Assembly (NCBI RefSeq): GCF_033473495.1 | Contig: NC_088940.1 | Location: 2,976,001-3,040,000, forward strand | Length of the DNA: 64,000 nucleotides | From: Cercospora beticola | Lineage: Eukaryota > Ascomycota > Dothideomycetes > Mycosphaerellales > Mycosphaerellaceae | Direction: 5' to 3' | Shown here: one piece after another, positions 33,961 to 42,953 of the stretch | Position numbering within the stretch: position 1 is the stretch's first letter | Layout: each line of letters opens with the position of its first letter | Notes under the pieces: model-generated | What the model was told of the DNA's origin: nothing | The model's database searches: none | The model's input: only the letters and a program-made list of their open reading frames with translations | Made by a program: the position numbers and the translations under genes

Positions 33961-36609
33961 TCATCTCGCGCCCATCTGCAAATTCTCTAACCGCGCACTG
34001 ACAGCTTCAACAAGCGCTGTCTCTCGCTCAAGTAACTGCCAGACCTCATCCATTTTTCTCTGTCTGAAATCCGTGCCTTTGAAGTCAGAACTTGAAGTGG
34101 GTCTCGATGCGCCCTCCTCCGTTGCAGCTTCACGCTCTTTTTGAAGCTGCTCTGTTTGTGATTTCAATTGCGCGACCACCTTCTGCACCTCCTCGAATCT
34201 CGACGTAAGAGACTCTTGCTCCTCGTCATCCTCTTCTTCTGTTCTGGTCGTCAAATTACTGTTCTCCATTTGCAATATCCCGGCAGGACCAGTGGGATTG
34301 GGTGATGAGTTCTTGCCTCCGAGAACAGTTTGCTGGATCCTCTCTACCTCTTCAGCGAACTGCCTTTCCCTAGAAGACAATTCTTTCCCAGAGACAGTCC
34401 GCATCTTCCTTCGCAGTCGCTCAACACGGTCTTGCAGTTCTCGGGTCTTTTCTCTCTGACCCTCAACTCGTTTTTGGATCTTGTCGCGCCCCCCTCGGAC
34501 CAATTCTGGCTCACCAGGTCTCTGACTTTGCGGGAACTCGTCTTCGCCAGTAACGGAATTGACGCGATTAGAAAGGTCTCGGACTTTGGTGACTTGGTCC
34601 TTCATCTCGCTCAGCATTCGATCAACTCGTCTGAACAATTCTGCGGCTGCCGTGTTGATTGCGTGGGTCTCATTGGACAGAATCTGATGAGCGGCTGTGA
34701 ATTTCTGTAGAGTGTAAGGAGAGAAGTTGAGATCGCCTCTGAGATTGCCGAGATCGGCTCCTGTACTGCTGGCACGGCGCCAGGCTTCGATTTGGGCCGG
34801 AAGTCGAGAAGGCTGGAAGAACTCGTCTGGAGGTATGTACGGGGTGCGCGACTCGAAGGTTATGAGAGGATTGTTGCGGTGGTAGTCGTCGGGTTCGAAA
34901 GGATGGCTTGCAACGACAGGCTGGTCCAGCAGTGCAGCGAGTGGGCGGGAGGAAGCGGATGTCAGGACGACAAACTCTGCATCAGTAGCATCGATGATTG
35001 CAATGGCTGCATTTGCCTGCTCAAGTGGCTCGAGCGAATTTCCCACGAGATGCTCCACATTTGTGCTCGAGGAGTTGAGTATAACATCCAGGCGGAACTT
35101 CACACCCTTCGTGCCGTCCTGGGGTGCCAATTCGTCTTCAAGAGCGGCAATCCAGGGTTTAAAGGACAAGCTGTAGATCCCTGATGGCTGCGTTGTGAAA
35201 AGCTCGTATCGGTTCTCGGGAGAGTGTGTGAACGTAGGACGTGTGGTGGCAGGGCCGTTAGCAAGATCGAGGGTTTCGAAAAGGAGTAGATTGTGCGTCG
35301 AATCATCCTCAAGCTGGAAAGCACGCGAGCGTTTCATGGGCAACCACTCCGCTTCCACGCCTTCTATGTTCAGGCACACGTGGATCTGGTTTGTGCTTGT
35401 CGCCAAGCAGACTATACCAATGCTCAAGCCTTCGTCGACGGAGCGTTCTTCGTACTCATCGTCATCGAAAAGATCATCCTGGTTGACTTTCGGTGCCACA
35501 ACATGAATGTCGGTGATCTCACCAGAAAGCGGTTCGGGCGACAGCTGGAAAGGTCCCTGCAATTTAGCGATGGGACTCAGCTTCTTTGGTCGCTCGTAGA
35601 CATCCATGTCCTCTCTTCCAGGGATGCGAATTGGTTCTTGTTCATCGAGCTCTTGCAACCAAAGTTCCTGCTGTCTTGCAACACGTCTCTCTGCTTCCGA
35701 TGCTTCCTGGTCGTGGGCAAGAAAGTTTGACTTGGCCACAACACTCGTAGTCAGACTGGGTAGTAATGTAGGAGGAGCGTAGAAGTGAACCGGCAAGAAG
35801 GGGCAGAGCGCATAGACGTCTCCCTCAGTCATGGCAACCCAAAGAGTCATGCTCGACCAGCCGTCTTCATCGTCCCCAGCCGTGCCTCCAAAACACGCTC
35901 CGGCAACGAGCATGTCCACGTCGTCTGCAGAATAGCCTTTGTTGACCCCGTATTTGCTCGCAGATAGGTCCTCTCGCGCAGATGTTGCATTTGCCAGCTT
36001 CTTCAGATCCACCGCGACCGTCGGCTGCGAGAATGTGCTTCTATCGTGGATATTCAGCTCCCATAGTCTGACGCAGGCGTCTTTTGTGATTGTGACCAGA
36101 CCACTGCCAAGCGATGACAGTGGATGCCATATGGCGCTGACTATTGGTGACTTCTCCAGCACATGCGCCGTTTCTCCCACCGTGAAGTATCTCATCTTGT
36201 GCGGCGCCTGCTCCGGGGAGCGAAGTTGCTCGGGCGAAGGCAGAATGCAGACATGGCAGGTGTGGGATGTCACGATCGCGATCAAATTGCCGTCTGGCGC
36301 AACGGATATTTGCTGGATCTGTCGGTCGGCTGGTACGGGTGTGAGGAGCACTTTGTACGGTGGCTGCTTCTCGGTGTCTCTGCCATGTCGTCCTTCTCGC
36401 CGCTCCCCAGCATCTTTGAAGTCCCGCAAGTCGGCCCAGCGCAGTTCCTTGCCGACGGCGAAGAAGACTTCGGTCCCGCGGTGTGCGATCCTCTTCGTTG
36501 GCGCATCGTGTTTCTGTGTCGATCTCGTTTTGCTCTTGTCCTGGAAGAAATCAAATCCGGGCGTGCTGTAGTTGAGCCAACGCGGCGCGCGATCCAAGAC
36601 TCTCACCAT
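33961..36609 (-). CDS. nup82: Nucleoporin NUP82 (NUP88 family), 882 aa
   Basis: Single exon from ATG 36609 (MVRVLDRAPRWLNYSTPGFD). Two codons upstream read GTG AAG, so this ATG is the first usable. Residues 1 to about 500 form a beta-propeller with blade-like phrases (QISVAPDGNLIAIVTSHTCH; PIVSAIWHPLSSLGSGLVTI; ACVRLWELNIHD). From about 640 the chain is helical and coiled-coil (VDRMLSEMKDQVTKVRDLSN; REKTRELQDRVERLRRKMRT; KVVAQLKSQTEQLQKEREAA). This is the plan of Nup82, which anchors the Nup159-Nsp1 mRNA-export module on the cytoplasmic face of the nuclear pore through its C-terminal coiled coil. It shares a 202-bp divergent promoter with the cap-binding gene. Confidence 0.88.
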   Translation of the reverse strand: MVRVLDRAPRWLNYSTPGFDFFQDKSKTRSTQKHDAPTKRIAHRGTEVFFAVGKELRWADLRDFKDAGERREGRHGRDTEKQPPYKVLLTPVPADRQIQQISVAPDGNLIAIVTSHTCHVCILPSPEQLRSPEQAPHKMRYFTVGETAHVLEKSPIVSAIWHPLSSLGSGLVTITKDACVRLWELNIHDRSTFSQPTVAVDLKKLANATSAREDLSASKYGVNKGYSADDVDMLVAGACFGGTAGDDEDGWSSMTLWVAMTEGDVYALCPFLPVHFYAPPTLLPSLTTSVVAKSNFLAHDQEASEAERRVARQQELWLQELDEQEPIRIPGREDMDVYERPKKLSPIAKLQGPFQLSPEPLSGEITDIHVVAPKVNQDDLFDDDEYEERSVDEGLSIGIVCLATSTNQIHVCLNIEGVEAEWLPMKRSRAFQLEDDSTHNLLLFETLDLANGPATTRPTFTHSPENRYELFTTQPSGIYSLSFKPWIAALEDELAPQDGTKGVKFRLDVILNSSSTNVEHLVGNSLEPLEQANAAIAIIDATDAEFVVLTSASSRPLAALLDQPVVASHPFEPDDYHRNNPLITFESRTPYIPPDEFFQPSRLPAQIEAWRRASSTGADLGNLRGDLNFSPYTLQKFTAAHQILSNETHAINTAAAELFRRVDRMLSEMKDQVTKVRDLSNRVNSVTGEDEFPQSQRPGEPELVRGGRDKIQKRVEGQREKTRELQDRVERLRRKMRTVSGKELSSRERQFAEEVERIQQTVLGGKNSSPNPTGPAGILQMENSNLTTRTEEEDDEEQESLTSRFEEVQKVVAQLKSQTEQLQKEREAATEEGASRPTSSSDFKGTDFRQRKMDEVWQLLERETALVEAVSARLENLQMGAR

Positions 36610-36811
36610 CTTCACATGAACTCACTCCACCTCCAGCATGTGATTGTCCAAGTGAAAGTGGTGAAGTTCAAGTGGAAACGCGACTTGCGGATCAAAACCC
36701 GCGTCAAGCTCCAAAGCGGCTGCTTCCGCGCGAACCTACACCTTCACCCGTCCGCGTCCACGACGACATCCCTTTACAGACATTAAGACAAATCGCAACA
36801 CGTTCGCCACG
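36610..36811. promoter_or_regulatory. Divergent promoter between NUP82 and CBP20
   Basis: Only 202 bp separate the two start codons, so the promoters must overlap. I see no clear TATA box, as is usual for housekeeping genes. Confidence 0.6.
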
Positions 36812-37420
36812 ATGCCCTCGAATTTCCAGATGCGCAGCACGGTGGAGCGGCTCGACAAGCCGTCCACCTACGCCATGAGCAAAGTAAGCAGCCTCCGTTG
36901 TTCAGGCACACGATCTACCAGTAACTGACACCACCTCTCTCTACAGTACAAGAAGCGCAAGCGCAACCCGGACGAAGGCCCCGCCGAAGGTCGCGCCCCC
37001 TCTCCCGATCTCGAAGAGAAACTCTCCAATGCCACGACCCTCTACGTCGGAAACCTCTCATTCTACACAACCGAAGAGCAAATACACTCTCTCTTCAGCA
37101 CGTGTGGCGAGATCAAACGTCTGGTGATGGGTCTGGACCGCTTCGCTAAGACGCCTTGCGGTTTCTGCTTCGTCGAGTATTACACACACCAGGACGCGCT
37201 GGACTGTTTGAAATATGTCGGAGGGACGAAACTGGACGAGAGAATCATTCGAACGGATTTGGATGAGGGATTCAGCGAGGGGAGACAGTATGGACGTGGT
37301 AGGAGTGGTGGGCAAGTAAGAGATGAGTATCGGGAGGAGTATGATCCTGGGCGAGGAGGATATGGAAAGCAATTTGCGGCGGATCGCGATTATGGTGATG
37401 AGTATGGGCAGGGAAGATAG
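36812..37420 (+). CDS. cbc2: Nuclear cap-binding protein subunit 2 (CBP20), 181 aa
   Basis: Exons 36812-36883 and 36947-37420 (63-nt intron, GTAAGC...CTGAC...CTACAG) give 181 residues. One RRM spans about 50-130: RNP2 is [15 protein letters not shown] and RNP1 is [15 protein letters not shown], with the family signature [19 protein letters not shown] and an Arg/Gly/Tyr-rich tail. The RRM stacks on the m7G cap of nuclear transcripts together with the large subunit CBP80, helping splicing, 3' processing and export. Length and order match the usual CBP20. Confidence 0.95.
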
Positions 37421-38484
37421 ACGCGATGCGGCTGTGGTGTTAACACTGGAAGCTATTGCGCCTCGCGGCGCGCGGCTATGAATGCGCCGAGAGCTTCTGC
37501 GTTCTGCCCTGAGACCATCATCGGACAGCTCGAACTTGAGAAGGCTCTACAAGTGCGATCCTGGATGCTGCAGAAAAACAGTGGTTGGACCGGCAACCAA
37601 CGCGAAGACGAGAATGAGCATGGCGTTTGGGCGCAATCGAAGGAAATCGAGATACCCTATCAACCACAAACAGGTCAACGAAAGAACTATTGGAAACGAG
37701 GTCCAACGTCAATCAGGTATTTGCGGCAGTAAGGCAATTCGCCCCTACAGAACGCTAGTCTACGCGCGACGAATCCCGGTTCTGGTCCGGGCGAAAGGTC
37801 TAGCATGCCTTTTCCCCGAGGTTCCGTATGCATGCCAGCTGTTATCCGAGGCAACGAATGTGAGGCCGCGAAGATAGGAATCGTACCATCAAAAGCATGT
37901 GATCCAGACCAGAGATCATCACCACTTTGAGCAAGTCTCATGTACGCAGGAGAGGTCAACGCGATCCTCATACTCGTACATTCGATGGTTCGAGCCCAAA
38001 TCATCAGCCGCAGCCTAGCTCTCGCGCAACTACAGGAGTTGCTGTAGCAGCTCATCGAGACATCAGGCATCATCAAGTAACTCTGAGGACATGGCACAGG
38101 ACAAGATCATCACAAAAGAAAGCTCATACTCGATTTTTCCAACTTCTCATACCAAGGGTACAGCCACACTCCTCTCCAGCTCGAATGTGTACAAGAGTGT
38201 AGTAGTCTTCGTAGGTTTCATAGTCGTACCAAAAGCCGCCCTAAGCAAAACCAAACCGAAGTGCGCGCACCGCTGCTCCCCTCTATGCTCTATCCGATCC
38301 GTTGTATGTCTATAGTGTATGCGTTGTTGTTGTGTGTAACCCGTTTCAAAGCTCCATTTGAGTTGATTTCAAGTTTCGTGATACTGTTACAATTGCTCCG
38401 AGATAACACCGCCCCGCTATGCTGCAATAATAGTGGTGGTGGTGTTGTTGTGTGCGCGCGTGTTGATGAGGTTGATCGATTCGT
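37421..38484. other. Convergent spacer between CBP20 and ATP synthase subunit c
   Basis: No gene supported. A GTGGTGGTGGTGTTGTTGTG microsatellite-like tract followed by alternating GC lies near 38429-38460, close to the 3' end of the ATP synthase gene. Confidence 0.55.
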
Positions 38485-39144
38485 TTAGACGTACTTGCAC
38501 ATCATGGCAACCTGGAATTCATTAGTATTCGGACCGGAGTTGTGGAAGAGCGGCAACGTGGACATACCATGAGGTCGAAAAGACCAATGGCTTCGACGAA
38601 AGCGAAACCCAAAATGGCGTAAGAGAAGAGCTGGCCACGGAGAGATGGGTTGCGGGCAACAGCCTGGAGGAGAGCGGCGAAGACCAAACCAATACCGATA
38701 CCTGGACGCTCGAGTCAGATAGCTGTCTCCATCACGATAAAGCAATGGATATCCTTACCGGCACCACCGAGACCAATGGCGGCAGAACCCATACCCAAGT
38801 TCTGCGAGACCTGGACAAGGGCGTTGGCCATCTCAGAAGAGTAGGCACGCTTGGCCTGGGCACCGATTGGGGAGACCTTGGTGCGGGCGGCCTGCATGAT
38901 GGTGGATGTGCGCTTCATGGTGTTGAAGGTGGCGGTGTTGCGGGTGGCAGCTATATCGAAATCATCGTCAATGGAGCTGGACCTCTGGAAGCTCTGTTTG
39001 GAGCTCTCATCTTCTCCTCGCCGGAAGCTTACCAGAGTATGCACGAGTGAACTTCTGGAACTGAGCTGGGCGAGCGACCTTGGTGGTGCTCTGAGCGGCC
39101 ATGGAGGCCATCTTTGGGACGGACATGCGGAGAGAAGAGGCCAT
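38485..39144 (-). CDS. atp9: Mitochondrial ATP synthase subunit c (F0 subunit 9), nuclear-encoded, 154 aa
   Basis: Exons, leftward: 39144-39033, 38950-38759, 38701-38568, 38511-38485; introns 82, 57 and 56 nt; 155 codons with stop. Residues 1 to about 73 are a Ser/Arg/Ala-rich mitochondrial targeting sequence. The mature proteolipid (about 81 residues, from near [20 protein letters not shown]) is a hairpin of two membrane helices joined by the polar loop ARNPSLRGQ. The proton-carrying Glu is in [12 protein letters not shown], and the chain ends VAMMCKYV. It forms the rotor ring of F0. The final exon encodes only eight residues. Nuclear location with a long presequence is the normal state in filamentous ascomycetes. 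Confidence 0.96.
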
Positions 39145-40810
39145 TGTGATGGATATGATGGGTTTGATGGTCTTCTTCGTGATGGAGCGGAGTGGTTGTG
39201 ATGAGCTGGAAGAGACTGGAGGGAGCTGTCACGGGGAAAGTGTGGGAGACAACGAGAGCAGATTTTTGCTTGAGGTCGCCGCTTAAAGATCGGGGAGTAG
39301 AGAGCAAGCTTGGACCTACACACCTACCTGGCCAACCTTCTGTGATTGGCACGGAGAGGCCCCTTTCACCGAAGAAAGTGATGTCGTTTGTATCAGGACC
39401 ACTCTGTGTTCCGATGTTGCCCGGGACGCACAGGCAGGAGGACGCATATAAAATGCCATGACCTCGACCAACCTATGATTCGTGATGGATGATCCATTCC
39501 ATCGATGAAGCAGGTGCATTCAGATGTTTCCATCTCAGCCTGTCTACCCCATCATTCCTACAACGTTGGCCAGCCATCAACATGAGGTGCGAGGCGATGG
39601 CAGCCCGCCACATCATGCAATCCTCTGCTTACGGGTAAGGCTGTCGTTGTTTGCGACATGCGGCCCGCAGATCAAATTCTGCGCAGTCCGAGCTCGAGGA
39701 TATCCGGCTTCGCCCGATTTCTGTGCTATAAAGGTGCGCTTTCGCATCCTTTCGCAGGTCGCGAATGCGTCGCCTTTGCCCTCGTGATGCATGCCTGTGC
39801 CCCGATGACTGCGTCGACACAGCGATGCCTTTCCGCCAGAGGTGTGCAATTTTTCGCCGGAGGTCCCGAACACCTGACGTCGAAAAGAGCTCTGCTCGGC
39901 CCGTGCGCGCCTAGGGGCCGACGGCAGTGGGTCCGGCTTGCACGTTTTTCACGCACCACCGTGTCGTGCAAATGGTCCGACGAGGTTGCGCCGAATCTTG
40001 CGCGTTGATAGCGTGGCCCAACCATTGGCGTGGATCATCTCCGATGCGCGCCATCGACAATGATTCCCGGTCTTTTGGCGATGCGCCTGAAGTCGGGTCA
40101 TGCATCTGTGCATCCGTCATATTTCCGGTATCTTGTGTGCTGCACTGATGAAGACGCTCCTTTTGGAAGTCCTTCCTGTCCCAAGTTGAGTGAGGCAAGT
40201 TGTCTTTTGGTGAGACGCGTTGAGAGCAGGGAGCGCGTGGAAAGCCAACACCTCCCCACGCGGGATGTCCTCGAATGTGCGCTGCTCTTTCTCGCACGTG
40301 AAAGGAGCGGCGAGCTGCCGGACATGAACCTTCCACCTCGTGCCAATGATAACAACAATTCGGCCTGTTGTGTCTGTTATCGTGCAAGAATCATGACATG
40401 GCCGACCCACTCGGCAGAGACAACTTGCGGGCGGGTTCGTGTGTAGCGTCCGCTTCGTAGTGTCGCCGCGAATTTGCCAGAATCAGACTCTGGGGCCGAT
40501 GCGGGCCATTTCTGGGGCTTGCCGCGTTGCGTTCATGTTGGCATGAAGCAGAAACTCATCTCGCACAATGTATGAAGCAGCAGAGGTGAAGGTTGAAGTG
40601 CAAGAAGACGCGTCAGGGTGGAAGTTGCAGCTTACAGCTTGCTCTCACGCCATTGGGAGACACGTGAGCGGGGTACCGAGGGTATCCCGTTTCAAGCCGA
40701 TCTGCGCGCACATTTGGTCAGCAGTTCATGCACAATTGATTAACATGGCATGATCTGTCGCCAAATGGGAGCATTAATTGAATGATATCTACACGACGAA
40801 CGAGAGATGC
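39145..40810. other. Intergenic, 1.7 kb
   Basis: Upstream region of ATP synthase subunit c; the last 40 bp before its start are CT/CA-rich on the coding strand. Frames such as 39911-40387 minus are mutual shadows without domains. No gene supported. Confidence 0.5.
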
Positions 40811-42370
40811 TCAATAAGCGTCACCCCACATGTCTTTCTCGTCTTGCACTTGCTCCTCCTCAGTAATGGCACCTCGTATTGTCCTGTCCTCCTTTTCACG
40901 CTGCCTCCGCTCTAACCTCGTTGTCAGATGTGGAGTGACAGGCGTGGGAGGCGCAATAGGCATGTATGGAGTATAAACTCTAGGACTGTGCAATGCAGCA
41001 CTGCCAATCACCAGGAAATGGCGTTCTCTGGTATACACTTCTGTGGTTTGAAGGCGTGGACTACCGACACTGCTCCAGCCTGGGGGCGCGGATAGATTGA
41101 GCTCACTGTTAGACACGGCCGCTTGCTTGTGTTGTTCTGCGAGCTGTCGGAATGCCAACGGGCGATCGGCGTTCCCCACATTACCCACGGGAGTCTGCCC
41201 GCGTCGAGGGGGCGAACCAACACGGAATTGAGCTGGGCTAGATGGCAGGCCAGGGCTCGTTGGGCTTCGAGGCTGTTGCTCCCTCGAGAAACTACTCATA
41301 CGCTGAGGATGAGCAGGAGGTAGATCACGCACGTCGTCGAAGAGCTCGTCCTCCTCTGGAAAAGGATTGCTGAGAGCGGTGCCAGGAGTAGTGGGAGTGT
41401 ATGGATAAGTATCCACCGTTCTCGCAGACGGAGGCTCAGGAGGAGGTCCTGGATTCTGGTAGAGCCTGGGCGAAAGAGGGGTACGCGCTCCGTCTTCATT
41501 GTCGCGCAGTCCTTGCATTGGTCCACTTATATCCAGCTTGCCTAGTCGCTGCTTGACGCTTTTCTTGAATCTAACCGGAGAAGATGGAGCCGCCTGGTTG
41601 CTGCTGAAAGCCGGAGAATGCAGGTCTTGTTGTGGCGGTTTGTAGGTCGGCGATAGTTGCGCCAAAAGATTTTTCGGAGGTGGCACAGCATAGTATGGTG
41701 AGCCGGGTGAGCGAGGACTACGTGGACTGAGAGGAGGCTCCGATGACTGGACACGCTGGAGTGCTGGCAACGTAGGTCTCTCCCGACGAGGGTAGGCTGG
41801 CGGCGCTCCAGCGTCCAGTCTGTTGTCTTGCAGCTCGCGTGCATCGTCGTATTCCAATACATGACCATAGAGTTGTGCCAGTTCCTCGTCTTGTCTCCGC
41901 CGATCAGCGTCCACCACGCTTTGATCGAAGCTTGCTACACTGCGCATCCCAGGAGACGCTACATTGCTCTTGCCGCTACGCATACTGCCTGCTTTCCTCC
42001 TCAGCCATCCTTTTGTGCTCCCAGTCGGGCTCATCGGGGAGGGGTCGAAGTTCTTGTGCACCGGTTTGACCATTTCTACAGGCTTCTCGGCCATAGCTTG
42101 AGCACGCTTTCGTAGACTCCGCCCAAAGGTGAGCAAGAATGTTCCGATGAGCAGCACTGAGCCTACATATGCTCCGACTATTCCGATGATCTGATAGGGA
42201 AGAAGGGATCTGTCGCGTGTCGCATGGAAAGAGAACGGAGGCCCAGATTCGGCAGGCGGTGCTGGACTTAGATCGATATCGACATCCCACAGTCCAGCAT
42301 GGCTTTCCTGGGGTATCGTGAGTAGCACCAAGGCCATGTAGCTGAGGTAGATGGCTCCGCCTCTTCCCAT
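40811..42370 (-). CDS. Single-pass membrane protein with long Pro/Ser-rich cytosolic tail, 519 aa
   Basis: Single exon from ATG 42370. Residues 1-25 are signal-like (MGRGGAIYLSYMALVLLTIP). A short lumenal part (GLWDVDIDLSPAPP) and a membrane helix about 59-81 (IIGIVGAYVGSVLLIGTFLL) follow, then a stop-transfer cluster RSLRKR. The long tail is rich in Pro, Ser and Arg with repeated SPRSPRSPGSP-type phrases, likely kinase sites. Near the end is a conserved-looking block PYMPIAPPTPVTPHLTTRLE followed by a charged segment. I recognise it only as a widespread uncharacterised fungal membrane protein type. An upstream block around 42475-42630 looks coding and ends at a good donor (CTG|GTAAGT) but does not join this frame; see findings. 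Confidence 0.8.
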   Translation of the reverse strand: MGRGGAIYLSYMALVLLTIPQESHAGLWDVDIDLSPAPPAESGPPFSFHATRDRSLLPYQIIGIVGAYVGSVLLIGTFLLTFGRSLRKRAQAMAEKPVEMVKPVHKNFDPSPMSPTGSTKGWLRRKAGSMRSGKSNVASPGMRSVASFDQSVVDADRRRQDEELAQLYGHVLEYDDARELQDNRLDAGAPPAYPRRERPTLPALQRVQSSEPPLSPRSPRSPGSPYYAVPPPKNLLAQLSPTYKPPQQDLHSPAFSSNQAAPSSPVRFKKSVKQRLGKLDISGPMQGLRDNEDGARTPLSPRLYQNPGPPPEPPSARTVDTYPYTPTTPGTALSNPFPEEDELFDDVRDLPPAHPQRMSSFSREQQPRSPTSPGLPSSPAQFRVGSPPRRGQTPVGNVGNADRPLAFRQLAEQHKQAAVSNSELNLSAPPGWSSVGSPRLQTTEVYTRERHFLVIGSAALHSPRVYTPYMPIAPPTPVTPHLTTRLERRQREKEDRTIRGAITEEEQVQDEKDMWGDAY

Positions 42371-42953
42371 GTTGGTGATCGTACCGGCCGATCTGTATTA
42401 TGGGCTTTGAATGCCTCTCTTATGTGACAAGTGACTAGGTGTAGGAAAGCATGTCCAGCAACTTACCAGAGCCATCACGAAGTCACGCGTGGGCTGCTTG
42501 CTAGCAGGTATATCTTCAGTCCAATCGAGGGCGCCTGCAGGCGTTCCAGGCACAGAGCCATGATATGTGGAAAGTCGAGCTGCGGAGGATGATTGGTGTG
42601 AGGTTGGGCGCTTAGAAGCGTGAAAGCTCGCCACTCATGCGCGCCCTGCATGCCCAGCAACAGCTCCAGCGCTTACAGAGACCAGAGTACAGAACATCCC
42701 CGGCAACGTGCCAAAGGTCCATGCGACATCTCAGACACAGTGTGATAGCGGCACGATTCCCATGTCGACATCAGTGAATCACTACGCCACTCGCTGTTGT
42801 AGCCCACGGCACGATTGCTGCTTGAGGACAGACGGTGAGCATCGCTGCTTCTCCGCCGCAGCAGCAAATTCCACAATGCTTACGTGTACGCCTGGGAATG
42901 GTCGGTCGCCCATTTTCCATTCAGTCGAGAAAGAACCGAAGTGCAGTGCTATT
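42371..42953. other. Spacer between the membrane protein and HET gene
   Basis: It contains a possible orphan upstream exon of the membrane protein gene on the minus strand (about 42476-42630, ending at GTAAGT). No other element seen. Confidence 0.5.

Noticed and set aside
37980..38000. TTCGAGCCC-type T-loop word suggesting a tRNA
   Set aside because: No matching acceptor, D-arm or anticodon stem around it; similar words elsewhere also failed.
39911..40387. 158-codon minus frame in the ATP synthase upstream region
   Set aside because: Several equally long frames overlap on both strands; none has recognisable content.
41015..41055. Short intron within the Pro-rich membrane protein (GTGTAT...GGCAG, 38 nt)
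   Set aside because: Too short for this genome's introns, no branch site, and the frame reads through without a stop.
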